Shown here piece after piece: positions 1 to 5,700 of a DNA stretch of 11,575 nt (within the stretch, counting starts at the first letter, position 1; every line of letters starts with the position of its first letter). The stretch is taken from assembly GCA_022508865.1 (NCBI GenBank), contig JAFLUK010000037.1:1-11575 (forward strand), in the 5' to 3' direction. Below the pieces are notes generated by a model that made no database searches, was not told the DNA's origin, and worked only from the letters and a program-made list of their open reading frames with translations. Position numbers and translations under genes: made by a program. The DNA comes from Oscillospiraceae bacterium (lineage in GTDB: Bacteria > Bacillota > Clostridia > Oscillospirales > Acutalibacteraceae).

Positions 1-503
1 AGGTTCCCGGCGGTATGCTTTCTAACCTTCTCAGCCAGTTAAAGCAGGCAGGTAAAGAGGATAAACTCCTTGATGTTATGAAGGAAGTTCCTGAAGTTCG
101 TAAAGATGCAGGTTATCCTCCGCTGGTTACTCCATCATCACAGATTGTTGGTACTCAGGCTGTGTTCAATGTTATTATGGGCGAAAGATACAAGATGGTT
201 ACAAATGAATTTAAGGATATGGTTGCAGGTAAGTATGGTACAACTCCGCTTCCGATTGACCCAGAATTCAGAACAAAGATTATCGGCGATATGCAGCCAA
301 TTGACTGCCGTCCTGCTGATCTTCTTGAACCGGAACTTGATAAGCTTAAGAAGGAATGTGAAACCTTTGCCGAAAATGAAGAGGATGTACTCTCTTATGC
401 AATGTTCCCCAAGGTTGCAAAGGATTTCCTTGAAAAGCGTCGTAATGCAAAAATCGGTATTAATAACGATGCAGACAAGGAAAATATGATTCACCCTGTT
501 TGA
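1..503 (+). CDS. oadA: Oxaloacetate decarboxylase alpha / pyruvate carboxylase B-type carboxyltransferase, C-terminal part
   Basis: The 5' end lies outside the window; codons run from base 3 (V-P-G-G-M...) to the TGA at 501-503, giving 167 residues. The opening PGGM followed by SNLLSQL, then GYPPLVTPSSQIVGTQA and later GKYGTTP, are hallmarks of the conserved carboxylase domain that follows the TIM-barrel carboxyltransferase in OadA, PycB and transcarboxylase 5S. By family knowledge, this subunit moves CO2 between carboxybiotin and pyruvate/oxaloacetate in the cytoplasm. The protein stops at MIHPV with no biotinyl (AMKM) domain, so the biotin carrier must be a separate polypeptide, as in sodium-pumping decarboxylases of Clostridia. 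Which acceptor it uses (oxaloacetate, methylmalonyl-CoA or pyruvate) cannot be told from this fragment. The short-start reading from the ATG at 15 is only an artefact of the window edge. Confidence 0.87.
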   Translation, partial: VPGGMLSNLLSQLKQAGKEDKLLDVMKEVPEVRKDAGYPPLVTPSSQIVGTQAVFNVIMGERYKMVTNEFKDMVAGKYGTTPLPIDPEFRTKIIGDMQPIDCRPADLLEPELDKLKKECETFAENEEDVLSYAMFPKVAKDFLEKRRNAKIGINNDADKENMIHPV

Positions 504-524
504 TTGAGTAAAATATAAAATAAC

Positions 525-566
525 AAAAGACTTTTGGTTTGATAACACATTCCAAAAGTCTTTTTT
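525..566. terminator. Rho-independent terminator, probably bidirectional, between converging genes
   Basis: A 13-bp stem (AAAAGACTTTTGG at 525-537 pairing with CCAAAAGTCTTTT at 552-564) with a 14-nt loop is followed by a T-rich run on the plus strand. It lies 21 nt after the carboxyltransferase stop. The minus strand is also A/T-rich beyond the stem, and tmcAL ends at 593 facing it, so one hairpin probably ends both transcripts. Confidence 0.85.
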
Positions 567-592
567 GCTTTTTTGCCCTGTATTCTGTTTGA

Positions 593-1762
593 TTATTTTT
601 TTAAGTAATTCACGTTAATAATCTGCTGCTGAAAGTCATTTTTGAGTTTATTTTCCTTATCAGAATTATAATCTCTTGCCAAATTCCAAATCTCTGTTGC
701 TAACAGTTCAATATCCATTATTTTTTTGCCTTTATCGTCAAGACGGTCATATCCGTCCTTAACATTAGTAATTATGGGTAAAGTTGCTTTGGCTTTCATT
801 TCCGTTAGTAATTCTCTGCCTTTGTCTGTAAAACCAAGCACTCTGATATAGGGAACAGGTATTTCCTTTATTTCCTTGGTAATACCCAACAGTGCGCAGC
901 AAAGTATTCTTCTGATTCTTGCCATAGTGTATCTTTTGGTTTTAATACTTTCACATAATTCTATAAAAGAATTATTGTTTCCGGCACAACTTAAAATTCT
1001 GTTTTCAATACCTTCTTCAACATCATAATATTTTTTTAATTCAGTTCCTGTCATTGACAAAAGCCTGTATGTAAATAGCTTGTCAATGTTTTCAATATTT
1101 GCAGTTGATGTAATTGGATAGTCAGGCGTGTATAATTCTTTATCGGAATAATTATTCCTTATATAACTGCCGCTGGCAATGTTTTCTGTAGGATTACTGC
1201 TGTCGTGTCCGCTGCCTTTTCTTTTGAATGTTACAGGGGTAATGTTACTGCCTTTTATGGCTTTCATATATTCAATACCCAGAATATTGTTAGCACCCTC
1301 ATAAATTTTTAAAATTTCTTCGCTGTAAAATTCCTTAACTGAATTATACACAGCCCTTGGATAATATTCACCCTTGCCCATATATTCTTTGATTTTATCC
1401 TGAACTCTTGCATCATCAAGTGCAGTAATTGCTCTGTTAAGCAAATCAACATTACCACATTCACTGCCAAAAAGCAGGTTGTCTGTAATTCCTGTTGCTT
1501 TAATAATATCAGTAGCTGTTTTTGCAAATCCCTCTGCATTAGAAAGGGAATAAACAGCAGGAAGTTCAATCACCAAATCAATGCCATTAATAAGAGCCGC
1601 TTTTGTTTTGTCAGCTTTGCTGATAATAGAAACATCACCACGCTGAACAAAGCTGCTGCTCATTACTGCAATCACAGCATTATGTTCACTTTTTACTCTG
1701 TCAATCAGCCACTTGTGACCGTTATGAAAGGGATTAAATTCAGAAATAATTCCGTAAATCAT
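593..1762 (-). CDS. tmcAL: tRNA(Met) cytidine acetate ligase (TmcAL, formerly YlbM/DUF795)
   Basis: A 389-residue protein, the usual family length. It shows the nucleotidyltransferase N-terminus EFNPFHNGH (residues 8-16, HxGH-type ATP site), SSFVQRGD (36-43), the LVIELP segment, FGSE (98-101), NNILGIEY (158-165) and the late SGSYIR (197-202) that resembles an ISxxxIR nucleotide motif. By family knowledge from Bacillus subtilis, TmcAL activates acetate with ATP to acetyl-AMP and makes N4-acetylcytidine at the wobble base of elongator tRNA-Met, in the cytoplasm. The ATG at 1762-1760 has AGAGG five bases upstream, which supports this start. It is transcribed away from ackA. In many Clostridia this family lies beside acetate metabolism genes (ackA, pta). 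Identification is firm; the function is by homology. Confidence 0.93.
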   Translation of the reverse strand: MIYGIISEFNPFHNGHKWLIDRVKSEHNAVIAVMSSSFVQRGDVSIISKADKTKAALINGIDLVIELPAVYSLSNAEGFAKTATDIIKATGITDNLLFGSECGNVDLLNRAITALDDARVQDKIKEYMGKGEYYPRAVYNSVKEFYSEEILKIYEGANNILGIEYMKAIKGSNITPVTFKRKGSGHDSSNPTENIASGSYIRNNYSDKELYTPDYPITSTANIENIDKLFTYRLLSMTGTELKKYYDVEEGIENRILSCAGNNNSFIELCESIKTKRYTMARIRRILCCALLGITKEIKEIPVPYIRVLGFTDKGRELLTEMKAKATLPIITNVKDGYDRLDDKGKKIMDIELLATEIWNLARDYNSDKENKLKNDFQQQIINVNYLKK

Positions 1763-1784
1763 ATAAACCTCTTAAATATTTGGC

Positions 1785-1814
1785 AGTATATTAATATAAA
1801 TACTTGAAATACAA
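1785..1814 (-). promoter_or_regulatory. Possible promoter for tmcAL
   Basis: On the minus strand, TATACT (1790-1785) lies 18 bp from a weak -35, TTGTAT (1814-1809). The -10 matches 5 of 6 consensus bases and the -35 only 3 of 6. It would overlap the -35 box of the ackA promoter on the other strand. Confidence 0.35.
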
Positions 1815-1832
1815 AAAAATTTGCCTTATAAT
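1804..1832 (+). promoter_or_regulatory. Sigma-A-type promoter of ackA
   Basis: TTGAAA (1804-1809), a 17-bp spacer and a perfect TATAAT (1827-1832). Initiation near 1839 would give a leader of about 58 nt before the ackA ATG. No riboswitch-like structure was seen in that leader. Confidence 0.8.
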
Positions 1833-1885
1833 AGAAAGGTAATTGTACTTATGCTATTATACATCAAATTAAACAATGATTCAAC

Positions 1886-1891
1886 AGGAGG
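1886..1891 (+). promoter_or_regulatory. Ribosome binding site that sets the ackA start
   Basis: A perfect AGGAGG lies five bases before the ATG at 1897. This favours 1897 over the in-frame ATG at 1876, which has no such site and would add seven residues ahead of the conserved MKILVINAGSSS start. Confidence 0.9.
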
Positions 1892-1896
1892 ATAAA

Positions 1897-3096
1897 ATGA
1901 AGATTTTAGTTATTAACGCAGGTTCTTCTTCACTTAAATATCAGCTTTTTGATATGACTGACGAGTCTGTTTTGTGCAAGGGTAACTGCGAAAGAATTGG
2001 TGTAGGCAACAGCGTTGTCGGCTATAAAAACAATAAGGGACAGGAAAAAAAGGTTAAGGTAGAAATGAATAACCACACAGAAGCATTTATGCAGGTTAAA
2101 GCTATGCTTACAGATGCTGAAGTTGGTGTTATTTCTGATGTATCAGAAGTAAATGCAGTAGGCCACAGAGTTGTTCAGGGTGGTTCAACCTTCAATAAAT
2201 CAACAATTATTAATGATGAAATTATTGATAAGATTGTTGAGCTTTCTCCACTTGCTCCACTTCACAATCCCGGAGCAATTCAGGGCATCAAGGCTGCACA
2301 GGATGTATTTGGAAATGATACTCCAATGGTTGCAGTGTTTGATACTTCTTTCCATTCAACAATGCCTTCAAAAGCATATATGTACCCTGTACCATATAAT
2401 TATTATGAAAAATATTCTATTCGCCGTTATGGTTTTCACGGTACATCACACAGATATGTTTCCGGTGAACTTGCAAAGGCAATCGGTAAGGACATTAAGG
2501 ACCTTAAGCTGATTACCTGCCACATTGGTAACGGTTCTTCTATTACAGCCGTTGACGGCGGTAAGGTTATTGATACATCAATGGGACTTACACCTCTTGA
2601 TGGCTTTATGATGGGTACACGTTCAGGCTCACTTGATCCTTCTGTTGTTACGTATATTATGGAGAAGGAGAACCTTACTCCTAACGAAATGGATACTATT
2701 CTTAACAAAGAATCAGGTCTTTATGGTATTTCAGGTGTATCCTCTGACGACAGAGATGTTACTGCTGCTGAAGAAGCAGGTAACGAAAGAGCGGCTCTTG
2801 CACACTCTATGCTTTACTACCAGATTGCAAAGGTCATCGGCTCATACTATATAGCACTTGGTGGCTGTGACGGTATGGTATTTACAGCAGGTCTTGGTGA
2901 ACATCAGCCAAACTTGAGAAAGTCTGTTATGGAATATCTTAATGCAATCGGTGTTAAGGGTGACAACGAAAGAAATGAAAATCTTTCAGGAGACTGCTCT
3001 CTTATTTCTGCTGATGACAGCGCATTCCCTGTATATGTAATTGCTACAAACGAGGAACTTGTTATTGCAAGGGATACAATGAATCTTGTTGACTAA
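1897..3096 (+). CDS. ackA: Acetate kinase
   Basis: A 399-residue cytoplasmic enzyme of the ASKHA fold that interconverts acetyl phosphate + ADP with acetate + ATP, the ATP-yielding last step of acetate fermentation. The usual active-site residues can be read: N7 in the start motif NAGSSSLK, R91 (GHRVVQGG), D149 (FDTSFH), H181 (RRYGFHGTSHR), the phosphate loop HIGNGSS, R242 (MMGTRSG) and E386 (ATNEE). One position looks odd: the adenosine motif reads AGLGEHQ (residues 331-337), with His336 where most family members have Asn (GIGEN). Length matches the family (~400). The gene appears monocistronic, with its own promoter and strong terminator. The usual partner phosphotransacetylase is not adjacent and must be elsewhere if present. 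Confidence 0.97.
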   Translation: MKILVINAGSSSLKYQLFDMTDESVLCKGNCERIGVGNSVVGYKNNKGQEKKVKVEMNNHTEAFMQVKAMLTDAEVGVISDVSEVNAVGHRVVQGGSTFNKSTIINDEIIDKIVELSPLAPLHNPGAIQGIKAAQDVFGNDTPMVAVFDTSFHSTMPSKAYMYPVPYNYYEKYSIRRYGFHGTSHRYVSGELAKAIGKDIKDLKLITCHIGNGSSITAVDGGKVIDTSMGLTPLDGFMMGTRSGSLDPSVVTYIMEKENLTPNEMDTILNKESGLYGISGVSSDDRDVTAAEEAGNERAALAHSMLYYQIAKVIGSYYIALGGCDGMVFTAGLGEHQPNLRKSVMEYLNAIGVKGDNERNENLSGDCSLISADDSAFPVYVIATNEELVIARDTMNLVD

Positions 3097-3119
3097 AAAA
3101 TAATTATTTCATAATTTTA

Positions 3120-3150
3120 GGGTTGACTTCGTAAGAAGTCAACCCTTTTT
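3120..3150 (+). terminator. Strong Rho-independent terminator of ackA
   Basis: A perfect 11-bp stem (GGGTTGACTTC 3120-3130, loop GTAA, GAAGTCAACCC 3135-3145) is followed by five T residues, starting 23 nt after the ackA stop. Read from the minus strand, the stem is followed by an A/T-rich stretch ending in six T residues. It could therefore also stop transcripts of the two small minus-strand genes. Confidence 0.93.
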
Positions 3151-3183
3151 GCGTGTAAAAACCCTTTTTTACATTTGTTGATT

Positions 3184-3396
3184 TTAGTCTGTAATACTTT
3201 TTGCGTTCTGTGTATCCTTAAATAGAAGTGTGATACACCAGATTGCAGCAAGACAAACAAGAATGTAGATAATTCTGCTTATAACACCTGTTTGTCCTCC
3301 ACAAAGAAAGGCAACAAGGTCAAATTTAAAAATACCAACCAGTCCCCAGTTGATACCTCCGATTATTAAAAGGGTCAAAGCTATTTTATCAATCAT
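3184..3396 (-). CDS. DUF378 (YuzA-type) small membrane protein
   Basis: A 70-residue protein starting MIDKIALTLLIIGGINWGLV. The I-G-G-I-N-W-G-L-V-G pattern followed by FDLVAFLCGG and a second hydrophobic helix (roughly residues 38-59) is typical of the DUF378/YuzA family: two transmembrane helices, ~60-75 residues, role unknown. The start is the ATG at 3396-3394 because GGAGG lies seven bases upstream and the family begins there. A longer reading from 3528 would add 44 residues that overlap the upstream gene in another frame and resemble no known domain. It lies 62 nt downstream of the zinc-ribbon gene in the same direction, so the two probably share a transcript. Confidence 0.85.
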   Translation of the reverse strand: MIDKIALTLLIIGGINWGLVGIFKFDLVAFLCGGQTGVISRIIYILVCLAAIWCITLLFKDTQNAKSITD

Positions 3397-3403
3397 TTTA
3401 TTA

Positions 3404-3408
3404 CCTCC
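3404..3408 (-). promoter_or_regulatory. Ribosome binding site setting the DUF378 start
   Basis: GGAGG on the minus strand lies seven bases before the ATG at 3396. It supports the 70-residue protein rather than the longer reading frame. Confidence 0.85.
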
Positions 3409-3458
3409 ATAAATGATATCAACAATAGTTTTGACCAAAATCCAATAAATATTCTTTT

Positions 3459-3833
3459 TTAAATTGCAAACATTATAATTGCTCCGATTATACCGATTGC
3501 AATTAGCACAAGTCCGAAAATTCGACACATTTTTTTAGCTTTCATAATTTTGTGCTTCTTAATCATACTTTCGGTGGGGAAAGGCAGAAACAGCAGCATA
3601 AATCCCAGTCCCACAAAGCCTGTTACTATCATTCCATCGCCCAGTCCTCCCACAAGTGTTCCCAAAAACACACCAATGGGGATTAAAAATACAAAAATTG
3701 TATCTAAAAATGTAAAAAGTTTTCCGTAATTATCTCTTAAATCGTAAAATTTATTTGTCTTGTTCTGACATTCATCACTGCAGTACATATCATAGTATGA
3801 TATTTCCTTACCGCAATATTCGCATTTTTTCAT
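3459..3833 (-). CDS. Zinc-ribbon membrane protein of unknown function
   Basis: A 124-residue protein. The first 22 residues form a short treble-clef/zinc-ribbon-like knuckle: C4-x2-C7 and C18-x3-C22 (MKKCEYCGK... and YCSDEC). The rest is strongly hydrophobic: about two helices between residues 40 and 86 (FVFLIPIGVFLGTLVGG, then VTGFVGLGFMLLFLPF), a basic stretch KKHKIMKAKK, and a last helix near 103-123. A zinc-knuckle head on the cytoplasmic side of a small membrane anchor is the likely topology; the function is not known to me. The start is the ATG at 3833, six bases after AAGGTG. A GTG at 3842 lies inside that site and is less likely. It is first in a probable two-gene transcript with the DUF378 gene, from the promoter at 3860-3888. 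Confidence 0.75.
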   Translation of the reverse strand: MKKCEYCGKEISYYDMYCSDECQNKTNKFYDLRDNYGKLFTFLDTIFVFLIPIGVFLGTLVGGLGDGMIVTGFVGLGFMLLFLPFPTESMIKKHKIMKAKKMCRIFGLVLIAIGIIGAIIMFAI

Positions 3834-3839
3834 CAAAAT

Positions 3840-3845
3840 CACCTT
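3840..3845 (-). promoter_or_regulatory. Ribosome binding site of the zinc-ribbon gene
   Basis: AAGGTG on the minus strand with six bases to the ATG at 3833. The competing in-frame GTG start is part of this site, which argues for the ATG. Confidence 0.65.
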
Positions 3846-3859
3846 ATTTCATTTTCAAA

Positions 3860-3888
3860 ACTATACCACGAAACTCGGTTAATGTCAA
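3860..3888 (-). promoter_or_regulatory. Promoter of the zinc-ribbon / DUF378 pair
   Basis: On the minus strand: perfect TTGACA (3888-3883), a 17-bp spacer and TATAGT (3865-3860), with a TG one base before the -10 (extended -10). It fires away from the gltX promoter; the two -35 boxes are 17 bp apart. Confidence 0.82.
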
Positions 3889-3897
3889 ATAATGGCC

Positions 3898-3917
3898 CTG
3901 TTTTCTTGACAAAACAG
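3898..3917. repeat. Inverted repeat over the gltX -35 box (possible operator)
   Basis: CTGTTTT (3898-3904), six bases, AAAACAG (3911-3917): a perfect 7-bp palindrome whose centre contains most of the TTGACA of the gltX promoter. A dimeric regulator binding here could block RNA polymerase at gltX and perhaps affect the divergent promoter. No known operator consensus was recognised. In AT-rich DNA a chance palindrome remains possible. Confidence 0.45.
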
Positions 3918-3934
3918 TTGGGAATATTTATAAT
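3906..3934 (+). promoter_or_regulatory. Perfect-consensus sigma-A promoter of gltX
   Basis: TTGACA (3906-3911), exactly 17 bp, TATAAT (3929-3934). Initiation near 3941 leaves a leader of about 50 nt, too short for a T-box, which a tRNA synthetase gene of this group might otherwise carry. Confidence 0.92.
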
Positions 3935-3990
3935 TTAGAGGTATATAAATGTTATTAAATTTTATTGTGAAAAGGATATAAGGAATTATT

Positions 3991-5640
3991 ATGGATTATA
4001 AAAAATTAGCAGAATTACTCCTGCCAAACAGTACTATGACCAGAGAAGATGTATTCTCAAAATTCCCTAAAAGAAATTTAAAAGAAGGTGCGCAGGTTAC
4101 GAGAATGGCACCTTCGCCAACAGGTTTTATTCATCTTGGAAATCTGTATTCTGCCCTTGCAGACGAAAGAATTGCACACCTTTCTGATGGCGTATTCTAC
4201 CTTCGAATAGAGGACACCGACGAAAAGAGAAAGGTAGAGGGCGCAGTTGATATAATCATTAATGTTATGAAATATTTTGGCATTGAATTTGACGAAGGCG
4301 CCGGTCAGGAGAATAAGAGCGACAATCTTTACGGCCCTTATTTTCAAAGAGAAAGAGTGGATTTTTACCATGTTTTTGCGAAGGAGCTTATTCTTCAGGG
4401 TCTTGCTTACCCTTGTTTCTGTACAGAGGAGGATAACGCAAGCCTCCGAGAAGCCCAGCAAAATGAAAATGCAACACCGGGCTACTACGGAAAATGGGCA
4501 AAGTGCAGAAACCTTACACTTGAAGAAATTGAAGAAAATCTAAAGTCAGGAAAGCCTTGGGTGCTTAGGCTCAAATCCCCCGGGGACGAAAATAAGGAAA
4601 TTACTATAGAAGACAAAATTATGGGCAAAATTTCTTTCCCCGAAAATGTTCATGATATTGTAATTCTTAAGAGTGACGGCGTGCCCACATATCATTTTGC
4701 CCATGTTATTGACGACCACCTTATGGGCACAACCCTTGTAATCCGTGGTAACGAGTGGCTCAGCTCTGTACCAACCCATTTCCAGCTGAATCAAGTGCTT
4801 GGCTTTAAGCAACTTAAGTATGCTCACACAGCCCACCTTATGAAGATGGAAAACGGAGGCAAAAGAAAGCTTAGCAAGAGGAAGGACCCCGAGCTTTCTC
4901 TTGATTTCTATCGTCAGGATGGTTACCATCCATATACTGTTAAAATTTATTTACTTACTCTACTCAACAGTAATTTTGAGGAGTGGTACGATAAAAATGC
5001 TGATAAGCATATTAATGAATTTCCGTTCTCTGTTAAGAAAATGTCCCAAAGCGGCGCCCTCTTTGACTTGCAGAAATTCCACGATATTTGTAAAAAGGAA
5101 TTTGCAAAAATGTCACTGGAAGAGGTGTACACATTCCTGGAAAATTGGGTAAAGGAATATGACAGTAATAATTACGAAATGTACTTTGGCAACAGGGATT
5201 ATATGGAAAAAGTACTCACATTGTGTATGGGTCTTAATCAAAAGAGAAGAAGAAAGGATTTTGCCTATGCAAAACAGATTATCAGCAGTCTTTCTTACTT
5301 CTTTAAGGAAACCTTTGCTCCTGCAAATGAATATGCCTACGATAATGATACCGTAAAAGCTATCCTTACAAAATATCTTGAAACATATGATGAAAACGAT
5401 GACAATTCAATGTGGTTCAACAAGGTGAAAGAGGTGGCAGAAAGCCTTGGATTCACAACAGATATGAAGGCCTATAAAAAAGAACCTGAAAAGTTCAAGG
5501 GTTCTGTTGCACAGGTATCGGAAATTATCAGAATTGCTGTTACAGGTCTTTCAAACACACCTGACCTTTGCACCATTTGTCAGATAATCGGTAAGGACAT
5601 AATGGAAGAAAGAATTGTAAATACTATTAATAGTCTTTAA
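3991..5640 (+). CDS. gltX: Glutamate--tRNA ligase, long clostridial form
   Basis: A 549-residue class I aminoacyl-tRNA synthetase that charges tRNA-Glu with glutamate in the cytoplasm. It reads RMAPSPTGFIHLGN (38-51; HIGH-type motif HLGN at 48-51), LRIEDTDEKR (71-80), a zinc-type cluster CFC (142-144) with YYGKWAKC ending at C172, VIRGNEWLSSVPTHFQL (250-266) and the KMSKS-type motif KLSKR (293-297). The C-terminus has the GluRS-like IAVTGLSNTPDL and IGKD. Length exceeds the common ~480-residue form: about 35 residues precede the catalytic fold and the C-terminal region is longer. RGNEW replaces the more usual RGEDH. Some Clostridia carry such a long form in addition to a standard GltX, so a specialised or non-discriminating role is possible but not shown. 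AAGGA lies six bases before the ATG. Confidence 0.92.
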   Translation: MDYKKLAELLLPNSTMTREDVFSKFPKRNLKEGAQVTRMAPSPTGFIHLGNLYSALADERIAHLSDGVFYLRIEDTDEKRKVEGAVDIIINVMKYFGIEFDEGAGQENKSDNLYGPYFQRERVDFYHVFAKELILQGLAYPCFCTEEDNASLREAQQNENATPGYYGKWAKCRNLTLEEIEENLKSGKPWVLRLKSPGDENKEITIEDKIMGKISFPENVHDIVILKSDGVPTYHFAHVIDDHLMGTTLVIRGNEWLSSVPTHFQLNQVLGFKQLKYAHTAHLMKMENGGKRKLSKRKDPELSLDFYRQDGYHPYTVKIYLLTLLNSNFEEWYDKNADKHINEFPFSVKKMSQSGALFDLQKFHDICKKEFAKMSLEEVYTFLENWVKEYDSNNYEMYFGNRDYMEKVLTLCMGLNQKRRRKDFAYAKQIISSLSYFFKETFAPANEYAYDNDTVKAILTKYLETYDENDDNSMWFNKVKEVAESLGFTTDMKAYKKEPEKFKGSVAQVSEIIRIAVTGLSNTPDLCTICQIIGKDIMEERIVNTINSL

Positions 5641-5663
5641 GTACCTTTTTATTAATAATAAAG

Positions 5664-5690
5664 ATAGCCGCCTTTTGGCGGCTGTTATTT
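5664..5690 (+). terminator. GC-rich hairpin with weak U-tract between gltX and the exporter genes
   Basis: The core stem AGCCGCC (5666-5672), loop TTTT, GGCGGCT (5677-5683) can be extended by a G-T and an A-T pair. The tail is GTTATTTTG, not a clean T-run. It lies 23 nt after the gltX stop, and the exporter's GAGG site begins two bases past it. It may be a leaky terminator that lets some gltX transcript through, since no separate exporter promoter was found. Confidence 0.65.
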
Positions 5691-5700
5691 TGAGGTTAAA

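Noticed and set aside
138..548. 136-codon minus-strand reading frame opposite the carboxyltransferase
   Set aside because: It lies antisense to a clear conserved protein and over the terminator; its composition is that of a reverse-frame shadow. Other long opposite-strand frames inside tmcAL, ackA, gltX and the exporter genes were rejected for the same reason.
1876..1896. Earlier in-frame ATG for acetate kinase
   Set aside because: AGGAGG is placed for the ATG at 1897, and the family starts with MK-hydrophobic-NAGSSS; the extra seven residues include the ribosome binding site itself.
3154..3173. AT-only hairpin TGTAAAAA/TTTTTACA after the ackA terminator
   Set aside because: The stem is almost entirely A-T, and the neighbouring 11-bp stem already explains termination.
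3397..3528. 44-residue N-terminal extension of the DUF378 protein, containing CANC
   Set aside because: It overlaps the zinc-ribbon gene out of frame, and a good GGAGG precedes the shorter start, which matches the family's beginning.
3935..3990. T-box or other riboswitch in the gltX leader
   Set aside because: The leader is about 50 nt, with no stem array, T-box sequence or terminator.
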